From positions 33,907,422 to 33,971,421 of the forward strand of contig OY757947.1 in NCBI GenBank assembly GCA_963585895.1: DNA of 64,000 nucleotides, read 5' to 3'. The stretch's first letter is position 1. The number at the start of each line of letters is the position of its first letter. The notes beneath the pieces were generated by a model. That model was given only the letters and a program-made list of their open reading frames with translations, had not been told where the DNA came from and ran no database searches. A program made the position numbers and the translations under genes. Shown here piece after piece: positions 1 through 10,780 of this stretch. Source of the stretch: Sepioteuthis lessoniana. Taxonomy: Eukaryota; Mollusca; Cephalopoda; Myopsida; Loliginidae.

Positions 1-259
1 ACAAACCAAACCAAATCATATAAATTTAATATATATGTACAAATACGACTTGACATTAAATAACCTACAATGGTTGATGTGCCATAAAAACAAACCAAAC
101 CAAACCAAAGCATATATATTTAATATATATGTTTAAAGAGGATTTGGTATTAGTATAATTACTAATGTTAAATAGTAATGTTTGAAATCATTGACTATTG
201 TGCAAACAAATGGACTCTGACTCATTTAAAGTTACCTACAACTATTCACTTACATATGC

Positions 260-297
<38 letters not shown>

Positions 298-580
298 AGG
301 AGAAAGAGAGAGAGAGAGGGGGAGGAAGAGAGAGGGGAACAGAATGAGATAGATAGATAGATAAAAGATTTAACATAAAATAACCCAAAAGGGTTGATGT
401 GCCTTAAAAACAACCAAGCTTCGAAGTAATATTTATCTAACTTATGTCTCATGTTCAAACTATTTACGTAAAAGCAAAAATATTCATACACAAACGATTC
501 GCCAACCACTTGTATATACAAAAAGAGTTGGCATTACATAACCCGCAAGGGTTAATATGCCACGAAACGAAATAACTAAC
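1..580 (+). repeat. Hairpin-satellite monomers with a TA/GA microsatellite
   Basis: Degenerate monomers of the hairpin satellite: A/C-rich spacer, TTTAATATATATG, then the TGGCAT-AACC-GGTT-ATGCCA motif or decayed versions near 50-85, 370-410 and 525-565. Two copies have the longer inner stem AACCC/GGGTT (near 383 and 541). A (TA)n(GA)n tract at 258-340 interrupts them. Part of 131-240 resembles element D minisatellite (GTGCAAACAAATG). No coding potential is seen. Confidence 0.7.
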
Positions 581-1300
581 ATAGTAAAAAATCATTTGAA
601 TTTAAATGTGTTGTTGGGACAAATGTGTTTAGTTTGTCTGCACAAACGAATAAATTCAACTTTCTAGGAATGAGTCACTTTAACAAAATTACTACCACAA
701 TTACAGGAGTATAGAAGTCTTAGAGTTGGTAATAATTGGTAATCTTTTGCCAATTCAAAGTATTAAGTCTTCAAGTGGAACTGGTAATAATCAAAATACT
801 CACAAGACGTCCTGTTTACGGATTTCTTACACATTAAACGCGTGAAAGGGTTACATTTCGGCGAAGGGAAATTGAAATGTGAATAAAAGGTGAGAATCTC
901 ATCTGGCTGGTTGGTCCAGACAGCGAGAAAATGCTACAAGTCGGATCTTCAAACGGTCCACCTTTGGACATGAGTGCCAACATTCATTTGCGAAATAAGT
1001 CAAAGATTCACAGACGGTTTCTTGTACCGGGTGATAAGAAAAAAGTATCTATTTCTTCCCGGGAAAAAGAAAATAGAAACCAAGACTGGCCTTAATAAAT
1101 ATCATTCAGTCTATGGCTATCAGATTTCGAACATGATTTATTGGAGGACTTACAAGCATAGACAGTTATTCTAATATTTTATTCTATTCTATTTTATTTC
1201 AAATGTTCCACGCCTCTTCGTCTGCTATGTTGCCCCTTTACTTAAACCACCCGATAATCACTTACTAGGGGTCGTGTGAAGTCTTTAGCTGGCAAGGGGG
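581..1300. other. No recognisable gene or repeat
   Basis: Unique-looking AT-rich sequence. A 66-codon open frame at 974-1174 has no recognisable domain and no supporting context, so it is not called as a gene. Confidence 0.5.
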
Positions 1301-1302
1301 TT

Positions 1303-1450
1303 CACAGTGGCGTAGCGGATAACGTGCTAGACTGCAAGTTCTTAATAAGCAAGTTCAAACTCAATTAGAGGAATGACGTTCAGTTTCGGACGAAAGCCTT
1401 TGAAAAGGCATGAACCCTCTTAAACCTCCCCACCTATTTACTAGTTGAAT
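1303..1450 (+). mobile_element. SINE-C copy, tRNA-like head, 3' truncated
   Basis: The head shows a pol III box A (TGGCGTAGCGG) and box B (GTTCAAACTC) at tRNA-like spacing. The shared SINE middle follows (TTTGAAAAGGCATGAA, decayed from CCCTTGGGAAAGGTATGAA). It breaks off where a decayed D body begins, so its hairpin 3' end is missing. Confidence 0.7.
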
Positions 1451-1454
1451 ACAG

Positions 1455-2040
1455 GCCAGTCGGCTAAGGCTATCGAATATACCAACTGCATCTAAATGCT
1501 AGGATTCAACCCAGGAGCTTTGCTTCTTGGTCCACTCTGCCCCAAGATGGTAGCACCTAATGGGGTCCTAACTATGGATCAAATAGAACTTTGAGGTTTA
1601 AACTGTGTGCAAACAAATAACTTATGGTAAATCGAATTATTAGAAATAGAATTCTTTGAGCAGTCAACTGTGTAACCTAACGACCAATGTTTAATTGAAT
1701 TGTTAGTGATATATAACAATACTTGGAATAATTTAACTGTATGCTAATGAATGAGTGATGTTGAATAGAATTATTTGTGTTGATTAACAATACTTGAAAC
1801 TCTTCAACAGTGTGCCTAAATTGAGTTGTTAGTATTACATGGCGATGTTTGAGACCATTTAACTGTGTTTAAATAGAACTATTTATGGTAGATAACAATA
1901 TTTGAAACAATCTAAGTGAGCCCAAAGAAAGATTAATTCCAAATAGATCTATTTTTCTTATAAACTATGGAACCATTCAACACCGTGAAAAAAAGAACTC
2001 TGTTTAAAAACGTTATCTGCAAACTATGAGTTTACAAAAT
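1455..2040 (+). mobile_element. Element D, internally deleted, with its minisatellite
   Basis: The start (CCAGTCGGCTAAGGC, then ATACCAACTGCATCT) and the end (GGTAGCACCTAATGG, then TATGGATCAAATAGAACT) of the D body are joined without most of the middle. From about 1590 comes a decayed tandem array whose units carry AACTGTGTGCAAAC and TTGAATTGTTAGTGAT. Hairpin satellite follows at 2040, so the order body, minisatellite, hairpin is kept. Confidence 0.65.
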
Positions 2041-2502
2041 ATGTGTACAGGATTTGACATTAAATAATCCACAAAGGTTGATATGCCATAAAACCTAACC
2101 AAACCAAATCATATATATTTAATGTATATGTATAAAGAAGATTTGGCATTAAATATCCTACAATGGTTGATATGCCATAAAACCCAACCAAACCAAATCA
2201 TATATATTTAATGTATATGTATAAAGAAGATTTGGCATTAAATATCCTACAATGGTTGATATGCCATAAAACCCAACCAAACCAAATCATATATTTAATA
2301 TATATGCAAAAACAGGATTTGACATTAAATGACCACCGATGTTTTATATGCCATCAAATTCAACCAAACCAAATCGTATATATTTAATACATATGTATAA
2401 AGAGGATTTGGTTTTAAATAACCTGCAATGGTTGATATGCCATGAAACCAAACCAAACCAAACCTAACCAAATCATATATATATATATGATTTGCACTAT
2501 CT

Positions 2503-2571
<69 letters not shown>

Positions 2572-2660
2572 TTTTAAATAGTACAATTAATGTTCTACTT
2601 GAGTGGCATTGGCATCAAATAACTCACGAAGGTTAATATGCCATTAAAAAAAACAATACC
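2040..2660 (+). repeat. Hairpin satellite, about six monomers, plus (TA)n
   Basis: Monomers of about 80-90 bp: A/C-rich spacer, TTTAATATATATG, AAGAGGATTTGGCAT, inner AACC/GGTT stem, ATGCCATAAAACC. Monomers near 2130-2290 are nearly identical to each other. A (TA)n run lies at about 2507-2566, followed by one isolated hairpin motif at about 2608-2645. Confidence 0.85.
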
Positions 2661-3435
2661 GATGCCCCATCCATCCGACTTTGTTCCGTCTCTCAGCAAA
2701 AAAGCTTTTTAAATTCCAAAGATGCTGGCAAGGGAGATAATCCCAAATTCATGATACTTTTTAGCGACAAATCTGAATTTTACTCTCCTTCTTCAATTAT
2801 TCAATCTTATTTTGAACAAAAAAAAAAAATGAAATTTAATTTCGACAATTATTTTCCAAAACATTTTATTAACATATTAAAGAGGCACTCCGAATTAAAA
2901 AACTTCTTTTTTTTTCATACTTTTTGTTAATTTTTACAGTACTAGTTGCTGGCAGCAATTAGGTACGACAAGTTTTCTACTAAAAACACTTTTTTTTCCC
3001 GCAAAATCACCACAGAGATTTTTACCAACATGTCATACATGTAGAGAATCTGTACCAACAGAGATAATTCACGGCAACAATATCAGCATTGTCAGAAATA
3101 TATTATCAGTGTAGTCATCTTTCACTGTCCTAATTTAGACAAATTTGTTGATCGAGGTCCTTTTTTATTTTGTAGGTTGAAAGCTGAGTACAACGTTGAC
3201 AGTTATTGAAATCACTGTCATCATAGCTTTAGTAATAACTATATAGTCGTTACTAAATCACTACGATCTGTACTTTCCAGTTGTCTTCAGGTGTCCAGGG
3301 GGAAGCTAGTGAATATCTTGTATTAATTTACTGTAGTATAAGTTCATCTCTGTGATAACATTTTTGTTTATCGCTAGACAAGATGGATTTCACTACCTGA
3401 TTCAAGGATTCAACTCATAACGAATGAAATAGCTT
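2660..3435. other. No recognisable gene or repeat
   Basis: AT-rich, apparently single-copy within the window. No open frame of note and no repeat match to the other families. Confidence 0.5.
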
Positions 3436-4604
3436 TATCCTCCCCGTACACACATCTTAAAAATTCTTTCATGTTGCTCAACCTTTGTAATTGGCAACGA
3501 AGATTCATTCTTGTCAATCCATTGTCTTTAGCTTTGAACGTTGTCTTTAAAGGAGCATTTTTTTACCAACCCCTCCGCTCGGGTAGGATATGACACAAGG
3601 TAAATTTTTAAGCAAAGTTTAACAGGTATGAATTCAGAATATTCCCTCTCCTAGACTAGTTGCCTCACCAAGGCTGAAGAACCCAGTCTGTCCTACTATT
3701 TACCCATAGCTGGAGGGAGAATAATTGGATTCACACCTTTCCCAAGGGTATTAGTGCTATGTGAAATGCAATCAGTCTCGTCCAGGATTTGAACTCGTGT
3801 CATCGTGTCCATTTCCTACGACGGTAACCATTACACCACGGGCACCTCCCTTTAAAGGAGCATTTTTCCTTTGAAATAGCATTCCTTAAAGTTGAGTTCT
3901 TTCTCTATTTTGGAAGAAGACTTAACGCGATGAATAAGCGATTTTAGTCTTCCACGTACAGTAAGAAGAACCCAAACACCCACTTTGCTCACTTTTCCTA
4001 TTTTTCTACACGTGGCGAAAAATTGTAGTTGAGGTCAAGGGCTAATTCTCGAGTACTTTTGCATGGATTGCATTCAACCAATTCTCGCAAAGCATCTTGA
4101 TCGAGGGTGATTAGGGTCCTGGTATACGTTCATTTCTTGCAAGAACGAAACTTTGAAAACCAGTTTCGGACTTTGTCGTCATTATTGATGTCTTGGCCAT
4201 GAGCACAACAAATTTTCCTTGCTGTTTTCGTCATTCTTAAACATATCCTTCCCCCGTACACGCATCTTAAACTTTCTTTCAAGATGGTCAGCCTTTGTAA
4301 TTAACAGGGAAAATTTATTCTTGTCACTCAACAGCTTTTGCTTTGAACATTGTCTTTAAAGGAACATTTTTGTCACCTGTAATAGCATTCTTTAAAAACG
4401 AGTTATTTCCCTGCGTTGAAAGAAGACTTGTCGCTATGGATATGCGATCTTCTTCTTCCTAAGAGCATAAGAAACACAAATGCCCACCTTGCTGACTTTT
4501 CCTATATTTCTATAAGTAGCGAGAGATTGTAGATCAGGATATGTTGTGGTCAAGTGCTAATTCTCGAGTACTTTTACATGGATTTCATTCTACCAATTTT
4601 CTTA
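3436..4604. repeat. Diverged segmental duplication, two copies
   Basis: Copy 1 (3436-4093) and copy 2 (4243-4604) align in order, for example CCGTACAC(A/G)CATCTTAAA, TTTGTAATT, TTGTCTTTAAAGGA, TAATTCTCGAGTACTTTT. Copy 1 contains a SINE-A that copy 2 lacks. About 150 bp of unmatched sequence (4094-4242) separates them. No coding frame is apparent in either copy. Confidence 0.8.
3563..3849 (-). mobile_element. SINE-A, full length with 18-bp TSD
   Basis: Read on the minus strand it starts GGAGGTGCCCGTGGTGTAATGG. The first 11 bases of the tRNA-like box A are TGGTGTAATGG, and box B is decayed (GTTCAAATCC type). The family middle and the A-specific tail follow, ending GAGCGGAGGGGTTGGTAA. Perfect 18-bp direct repeats CTTTAAAGGAGCATTTTT flank it at 3545-3562 and 3850-3867. 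The paralogous empty site is at 4354-4371. This is strong evidence of LINE-type retroposition. Confidence 0.93.
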
Positions 4605-4688
4605 AGCATTTTATTTCATTTTAGTTCTGTCTGTGAGGGTGCTCTTTGATGAGCAAAGGGTCATAGCCACTTAAAGTCTTTCAAGGGG

Positions 4689-4920
4689 AGTATTTGTGGC
4701 GTTGGGGTTAGTGTGCTGAATTCTAACGCCGTAGTAAGCGAGTTCGAACTCCATTCGCTCTATTATATTTACTTTCCAACAAATACTTTTGAGAAAGGTA
4801 TGAACTATCTTATCCCAGCAGCCACGGGTTGAATAGTATCACTGCGATTCTTTTATAAGAGTGGCTTTGGTATTAAATAACTTACGAAGGTTGATATGCC
4901 ATTAAATAAAGAAACCAGAA
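4689..4920 (+). mobile_element. SINE-C, complete with hairpin tail
   Basis: Decayed box A (TGGCGTTGGGG), box B GTTCGAACTC, shared middle (TTTTGAGAAAGGTATGAA), then GTTGAATAGTATCAC, TTCTTTTATAAGAGTGGC and the hairpin module (TGGTAT, AACTT, AGGTT, ATGCCA), ending in AATAAAGAAACC. It shows the family's full order: tRNA head, middle, linker, hairpin, A-rich tail. Confidence 0.8.
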
Positions 4921-5475
4921 ATCAGACCTCGTCTCCCAGGCTATGGGTTAAATAGTATCACCGTGGCGTAGTGGAGGTGCCCGTGGTGTAGTCGTTATCG
5001 TCGTAGGAAATGGACACGGCGACACGAGTTCAAATCCTGGACGAGACTGATTGCATTTCACATAGCACTAATACCCTTGGGGAAGGTATGAATCCCCTTA
5101 TCCTCCCTCCAGCTATGGGTAAATAGTAGGGCAGACTAGGTTCTTCAGCCTTGGTTAGGCAACTAGTCTAGGAGAAGGAAAACTCTGAATTCAAACCTGT
5201 TAAACTCCGCTTAAAAATTGACCTTGTGTCATATCCTGCCCGAGCGGAGGGGTTGGTAAATAGTATCACCGCTATTCTTTTACAAGGATGGCTTTTGTAT
5301 TGAATAACCCACGAAGGTTGATATGGCATTAAATAAAGAAACCAGAAATCAGTCCCTATCCCCCAAGCTATGGGTTAAATAGTATCACCGCTATTCTTTT
5401 ACAAGGATGGCTTTGGCATTAAATAACCCACGAAGGTTGATATGGCGTTAAAAACAAAGAAACCAAACAAAACCT
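4921..5475 (+). mobile_element. SINE-A nested in duplicated SINE-C 3' halves
   Basis: A SINE-A (about 4973-5262; head GGAGGTGCCCGTGGTGTAG, box B GTTCAAATCC) sits inside a SINE-C 3' half. AAATAGTATCACCG lies both left (about 4952-4965) and right (about 5258-5271) of it. The interrupted SINE-C then finishes with its hairpin module (5288-5335). A second 3' half repeats (5340-5475: CTATGGGTTAAATAGTATCAC, linker, hairpin). The tail segment has therefore been tandemly duplicated around the nested insertion. Confidence 0.75.
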
Positions 5476-5495
5476 TATCCGAGAACGTTTGCTGT

Positions 5496-5660
5496 TCCAT
5501 AGCTAAGGAACCTAGTCTGTCCTACTACTTACCCATAGCTGAAAGGAGAAGTCTGCGCGAAGTGAAACACCAGCTACCTCGAGCAGGATTCGAACTCATT
5601 TCACTGTGTCCAATTCCTACAACGATAGCCGTTACGTCTTACACGTACCTCTGTGCATAT
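5496..5660 (-). mobile_element. SINE-A, decayed and internally deleted
   Basis: Minus-strand match to the A head (box B decayed, GAATCCTGCTCGAGGTAGC context) and to the tail piece AGGACAGACTAGGTTCCTTA, with most of the middle missing. A 77-codon frame crossing it is a by-product of the SINE. Confidence 0.6.
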
Positions 5661-5707
5661 GTGATTGTTTCTTAATTTAATGGTATACCAACCTTCATGG
5701 TGTGCGT

Positions 5708-5995
5708 GCGCGCATCTCTGTGTGTGTGTGTGTGTGTGTGTGATTGAGCCTGTATATGTATGTGTATGTGTGTGCGAGTTTGTGTGTGAGTATGTGTGTG
5801 CGTGTATGTATGAATGTGTATGTGTGCATGTATGTGTGTATATTTGTATATTTGTATGTCTCAATGTGTGTATGTATATGTATATATGTTTGCGTGTGTG
5901 TGTGCGTATATATGTATGTGCGTATGTATGTAAATGTGTGTATGTATGCGCATCCGTGTGTGTGTGCGTGTGTGAGTGTGTTTACATTTGTGTTT
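5708..5995. repeat. (TG)n / (TATG)n microsatellite
   Basis: Low-complexity TG and TATG steps. It creates Cys/Val-rich and His/Thr-rich open frames on the two strands, neither of which is a gene. Confidence 0.9.
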
Positions 5996-6415
5996 CACTA
6001 CTATGCACAGGTTTCAAGTATTGATGAGGAGGTGGTAGAGAGAAGCCCTGGAACACCACCCTCCTTGCATACACCACCACCACCCAGAGTCTAATTTTAT
6101 TATTCGGGTTTAATTTTAGAGAAGTGTTCTTCACTTATATTTTAATATGAAAAAAATTATTTGAAAATTTTTCTTTCTTTATTGAGTCAATTGGTTTTAT
6201 TCGACTGAAACGACAAGAACGCCAAAAATAAAGAAAAAAGAAAACACGAAAATGAAATCCGAAAGAACAAATAAATAAATAAAGAATTTCACAAAAGAAT
6301 ATGTTTAAATAATTATCGTTATTGTTGTATGATCAGAAGAGGTTGTGGCATTGGGTAATTGGTTCTACGAGGAGGGTAGTTACGAAGAAAATAGATGCAT
6401 ATTTCTTTATAGATA

Positions 6416-6541
6416 CAGTCCAGTCGGCTAGAGCGGAAGAACTCTCCGACTCTCGAGAATGATAAGACTCCCTTCCACCAACGAGTATCCAGATGTGACT
6501 CTAAACCATTTAATGGTGAAGCTCCAGTCATAGAGCTCCAA
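6416..6541 (+). mobile_element. Element D body fragment, decayed
   Basis: Matches the start and middle of the D body: CCAGTCGGCTAGAGC, GACTCTAAACCATTTAATGG and GAAGCTCCAGTCATAGAGCTCC. Flanking 6000-6415 shows nothing recognisable. Confidence 0.6.
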
Positions 6542-6547
6542 AGAATA

Positions 6548-6843
6548 TAGACTACCTCGTGGTGTAATGGTTAAAGCGATGAACTGCGGAATCGTAGTAC
6601 GCGAGTTCGTACTCCAGTCGCGCTATTACGTTCACTTTCGGCCAAATACCCTTGGGAAAGGTATGAACCCCATTATTCTCCCTCCAGCTATGGGTAAATA
6701 GTCAGACGGACTAGGTTCATCAGCCTTGGTGAGGCAACTAGTCTAGGAGAAGGAAAACTCTGAATTCAAACCTGTTAAACTCCGCTTAAAAATTGACTTT
6801 GTGTCATATCCTGCCCGAGCGGAGGGGTTGGTAAATAGTACCT
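6548..6843 (+). mobile_element. Chimeric SINE: B head on A tail
   Basis: The first ~110 bp are SINE-B head (CTCGTGGTGTAATGG, AAAGCGATGAACTGCGG, GTTCGTACTCC). The middle is shared by both families. From GACGGACTAGGTTCATCAGC onward it is the A-specific tail, ending CGGAGGGGTTGGTAAATAG. No internal TSD marks the join, so it looks like one chimeric transcript or a recombination in the shared middle rather than a nested insertion. Confidence 0.75.
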
Positions 6844-6884
6844 CTTCATAGCCATTATTCTCATGTCCCCTTTAACCTTTTAGT

Positions 6885-7123
6885 GGGGGTGTCCTCGCGG
6901 TGTAATGGTTAAAGCGATGGACTGCGGAATCGTAGTACGTGAGTTCGTACTCCAGTCGCGCTATTACGTTCACTTTCGGGCAAATATCCTTGGGAAAGGT
7001 ATGAACCCCCTTATCCTCCCAGCTATGGGTTAAATAGTACCTCTACTGTTCTTCTAGGAGAATGGCTTTGGCATTAAATAACCTAAAAAGAGTTGATATG
7101 CCATAAAACAAAGAAACCTAACC
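6885..7123 (+). mobile_element. SINE-B, complete with hairpin tail and 12-bp TSD
   Basis: Head GGGGTGTCCTCGCGGTGTAA, box A GCGGTGTAATGG, box B variant GTTCGTACTCC, middle CTTGGGAAAGGTATGAACCC, linker CTACTGTTCTTCTAGGAG, hairpin module (TGGCAT, AACC, GTT, ATGCCA) and tail AAAACAAAGAAACC. TSD TAACCTTTTAGT lies at 6873-6884 and 7124-7135. This copy defines SINE-B at about 239 bp. Confidence 0.92.
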
Positions 7124-7195
7124 TAACCTTTTAGTTTCGTATCTTTGTGTTCAAATTCAGATTTATAAGTCCCCAAAAATTCAGTCTGAATTGTC

Positions 7196-7480
7196 CAGCA
7201 GGTCACATAGCGTAACGGCTATAGGCGTTGGTTCCCTAAGTTTCTAAGGAGAAAATCATCTGGAGGATGCAAGTTCAATCCTGACTGAAGGCGAATAACA
7301 ATACAGGAACACTTGTACCCGGTTATGGCTTACAGAATCGGAACGAGCAACAAACACCTGTAGAAGCCCGGAGGACATATCGGCCAAAACGTTGCGGAAA
7401 TAACAATGAAGATAATAGTCCGAAAACCCTTAATGATAAAAATGATCAAGCTTCGTCTCAGAAAGTTAGACATTTAATTG
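7196..7480 (+). mobile_element. SINE-F copy
   Basis: Box A TAGCGTAACGG, then an extended variable-arm-like stretch (TTGGTTCCCTAAGTTTCTAA), then box B GTTCAATCCTG. The tail carries AGAAGCCCGGAGGACATATC, ACGTTGCGG and AGTCCGAAAACCC. A second copy at 55988-56296 matches head and tail. Confidence 0.75.
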
Positions 7481-7740
7481 AATTGTTAGTGATACATAGC
7501 ATTTCTTGGAACCATGTAACTTTGTTTACTTTTTTTCCATCTAGCCTTCTTAAACCATCTGCCCTTATGGGATAAAGTTGAAATAATTGATTGGGGTGAA
7601 CATTGGAGGATTAGACGCCTTAAGGAATCATCACATATGTTGGGCTACAATGACCTGCAGAGTAGACCAAGTATAGAGTTGAATTGTTAGGAATTGAAAT
7701 GTTTGATTATTTTACTGAGTGTATCTAAAAATGTGTTTAT
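7465..7740 (+). repeat. Element D minisatellite debris
   Basis: Two short blocks (7465-7530 and 7675-7740) contain TTGAATTGTTAG(T/G) with AACTTTGTTTA or ACTGAGTG-like pieces, matching decayed units of the D minisatellite. Between them there is nothing recognisable. Confidence 0.5.
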
Positions 7741-7751
7741 AAATCAAATAT

Positions 7752-9170
7752 TTATTGCCCAGTCGACTGGGGCAGTAGAATACACCGACTACTTCTCTGC
7801 AGAGGGGTAAGCCCTACCCTCGACCAGTGTCCTGGATATGACACTAAACAATCTGATGGTGAGGTTCCAGCAATGCTGGAGCTTTGGGGAATGCGGAATA
7901 CTCCTTCATTGCCATCGCTCCCAGGTCCACTCTGGCCCGGAGTGGTAGCACCTAACAAGGGTCATATCTATGGGTTAAATAGAACTTAACCGTGCTTCTT
8001 TCACTATGCTGATTTTTGCATTTAAACTGCGTATTTATGCTAAACTGAATTGTTTAAAATAGAACTGTCTTGACATTGGAAATGCGTACTAGTGCTGAAC
8101 TGAATTGCTGGAAATAGAACCGTTTTTGACGTCTAGACTGTGTGCTTATGCTGAACTGAATTATCTGAAATAAAACTGTTTGACATTTAACTGTCCCCCC
8201 CCAACGTAACGAGTGTCCTGATATGACACTAAACAATCTGATGGTGAGGTTCCAGCAGTGCTGGAGCTTTGGGAATGCGGAGTACCCCTTCATTGCCATT
8301 GCTCCCAGGTCCACTCTGGCCCGGAGTGGCAGCACCTGATAGGGCCCTATCTATGTGTTAAATAGAACTAACAGCATACTTATGCTAAACTGAATTGTTT
8401 GAGTAAACTGAATAGCTTGAAATAGAAATGTTTTTCACAATTAAACCGTACTTACATTTAAACTGTGTGCTTATGCTTAACTGAATTATTTCAAATAGAA
8501 CTGTTTTTCGACATTAAAACTGTACTTATACTTAACTGAATTGTTACATATAACTGCTTGAATAGTTTGAAATGGAAATGTTTTTGACAATTAAACTGTG
8601 TACTTATGCTAAACTGAATTGTTTTAAAAAGAACAGATTATTTACATAAAAATGGATTTGGCGTTAAATAACCTACAAAGGTTGATATGCCATAAAGCCA
8701 AACAAACCAAACCAACCTTAAATATTTAATATATATGTAAAAACAGCTTTTGCTATTAAATAACTTACAAAGGCTGACATGCCATAAAACCCAACAAACC
8801 AAACCAACCTTAAATATCTAATTTATATGTAAAAACAGAATTTGCTATTAAATAACCTACAAAGGCTGATATGCCATAATACCCAACAAACCAAACCAAC
8901 CTTAAATATTTAATATATATGTAAAAACAGAATTTGCTATTAAATAACCTACAAAGGTTGATATGCCATAAAACCCAACAAACCAAACCAACCTTAAATA
9001 TTTAATATATATGTAAAAACAGCTTTTGCTATTAAATAACCTACAAAGGTTGATATGCCATAAAACCCAACAAACCAAACCAACCTTAAATATTTAATAT
9101 ATATGTAAAAACAGCTTTTGCTATTAAATAACCTACAAAGGTTGATATGACATAAAATCAAATCAAACAG
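7752..9170 (+). mobile_element. Element D with a duplicated body and expanded hairpin tail
   Basis: Body 1 (7757-7990) starts with the perfect 14-bp palindrome CCCAGTCGACTGGG. It runs through CACCGACTACTTCTCTGCAG, GGACACTGG-type sequence, CAATCTGATGGTGAGG and CCACTCTGGCCCGGAGTGG, and ends TATGGGTTAAATAGAACTT. Minisatellite units follow (AAACTGTG, CTTATGCTGAACTGAATT, TTTGAAATAGAACTG). A second, 5'-truncated body lies at 8203-8368, then more units to about 8640. Six nearly identical ~91-bp hairpin monomers occupy 8645-9165. This is the best plus-strand example of the modular order. Confidence 0.8.
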
Positions 9171-9540
9171 AACAAATTAAATTTAGATGAGGTTCCCGTA
9201 TGTTTAAAAAAAATTCGCTTTGCTTTACTAATTTTTCCTGTGTCTAATATGTTTTTAATTCGATCTTCCTTTTTACTTTGATCTTTTTACGAAGATTATT
9301 TGATATTTCTGTGAATAAATCTGGGTTGTTTTTGTTGTATATAAAAACATATTCTAAGAGTTGTTCGTTGCTATGTTTTTTCTTTTGGGGTGGGAGTGAG
9401 GCTGTTCTTTTAATGATATTTTTTTCCGCTGATTTGAATGCTTTTTTTATTAGTGTCATGGGATATTCCCTCGAACAGAGGTTTACGCGTATTACTTCCG
9501 GATGGATTTGTGAGGGGCTGTTAATGGCTATTGTGTAGTA

Positions 9541-9668
9541 TTAATTTACTAAGCTTTTTACTTAGATGTAGCACAAGGCCGCATGAATGGGGCACCCAAT
9601 GAGAATCGAACTCACTCGTGTAGGTTTGCTAGTCTACCTTGCTAACCATTACACCACCCGAGGTGCCC
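9541..9668 (-). mobile_element. SINE-G, short tRNA-derived, 17-bp TSD
   Basis: On the minus strand: GGCACCTCGGGTGGTGTAAT, box A TGGTGTAATGG, box B GTTCGATTCTC, closing TGGGTGCCCC, so the acceptor-stem-like ends still pair. A ~50-bp tail contains CTACATCTAAGTAAAAAGC. TSD ATGGCTATT(G/A)TGTAGTA lies at 9524-9540 and 9669-9685 with one mismatch. This is the cleanest tRNA-like head in the window. Its 3' tail makes a SINE likelier than a tRNA gene. Confidence 0.9.
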
Positions 9669-9699
9669 ATGGCTATTATGTAGTAACTGACCTTGGAAT

Positions 9700-9870
9700 T
9701 GTATAGGTACCCATCTATGGGTCAAATAAAACTATTTAATCATTTACTCGGTTTGACACCATTTAGATATGAGCAAACAAGTGATTGATTCTAAATAGAA
9801 TTGTTTGTGTTAGAGAGGAATACTTAAAACCATTAAACTATGTACAAATAAATGAGGACTTGCTCGTTTA
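9700..9870 (+). repeat. Element D minisatellite fragment
   Basis: Units with TGAGCAAACAAGTGATTG, CTAAATAGAATTGTTTGTG and ACTTAAAACCATTAAACT match the 56-bp array near 59.6 kb. No body or hairpin is attached. Confidence 0.6.
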
Positions 9871-9904
9871 AAACGTTTCCGATAAATTTTTCGTTTACCA
9901 TATT

Positions 9905-10096
9905 TACCAACGCCTCCGCTCGGGCAGGATATGACACAAGGTAAATTTTTAAGAGGGGTTTAACAGGTTGAAATTCAGAGTTTTCCCTCTCCGAGACTAG
10001 TTTCCTCACCAAGGCTGAAGAACCTAGTCTGCCCTACTATTTACCCATAGCTGGAGGGAGAATAATTAGATTCATACCTTTCCCAAATGTATTAGT
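9905..10096 (-). mobile_element. SINE-A, 5' truncated
   Basis: Contains the A tail and middle on the minus strand (CGCTCGGGCAGGATATGAC on plus, to CTTTCCCAAATGTATTAGTG). The tRNA-like head is absent, as expected from incomplete reverse transcription. It abuts the hairpin satellite. Confidence 0.8.
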
Positions 10097-10124
10097 GCAA
10101 CAAATCATACATAATTAACAGATA

Positions 10125-10194
10125 TATATATGAACAGGAATTGGCATTAGATAATTTACAAGAGTGGATCTGCCATAAAACACAACCAAATAAC

Positions 10195-10254
<60 letters not shown>

Positions 10255-10780
10255 AAATAGGATTTGGCATTAAATAACCTACATGAGTTGATATGCCATA
10301 AACCCAAGCAAACCGAATCTTATATATTTAAGATATATATATATGTATAAACAGGATTTGGCATTAAATAAACTACATGGGTTGATATGCCATAAACCCA
10401 ACCAAACGAAATTTTATATATTTAATATATATGTATATACAGGATATGGCATTGAATAACCTACATAAGTTGATATGCCATAAACCCAAGCAAACCAAAT
10501 CATACATATTTAATATATATATATATATATATATAAACAGGATTTGGCATTAAATAACCTACATGGGTTGATATGCTATAAACCCAACGAAACCAAATTT
10601 TATATATTTAATATATATGTATAAAAAGGATTTGGCATTAAATAACCTACAATGGTTGATATGCCATAAAACCCAACGAAACCAAATCATATATATTTTA
10701 TAATATTTTATAAACGTTTAAAGAGAATTTGACACTGAAAAGCCCACAAGGCTCGATAAGCCATAAAACACAACCAATCA
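10125..10780 (+). repeat. Hairpin satellite, plus-oriented block
   Basis: Monomers with TGGCAT at about 10142, 10265, 10359, 10447, 10543 and 10632 (spacing about 88-96 apart from one interval of about 123 holding a (TA)n expansion at 10199-10250). Each has an A/C-rich spacer, TTTAATATATATG, GGATTTGGCAT and an ATGCCATAAACCC end. It meets the opposite-orientation block at about 10780. Confidence 0.9.

Noticed and set aside
7752-9170. Element D as a protein-coding gene family
   Set aside because: Frames of 63-107 codons recur because the DNA repeats, but each is broken differently and either strand can be open. No domain is recognised.
9590-9668. Possible functional tRNA gene on the minus strand
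   Set aside because: It has good A and B boxes and pairing ends, but it carries a SINE tail, a 17-bp TSD and several decayed siblings.
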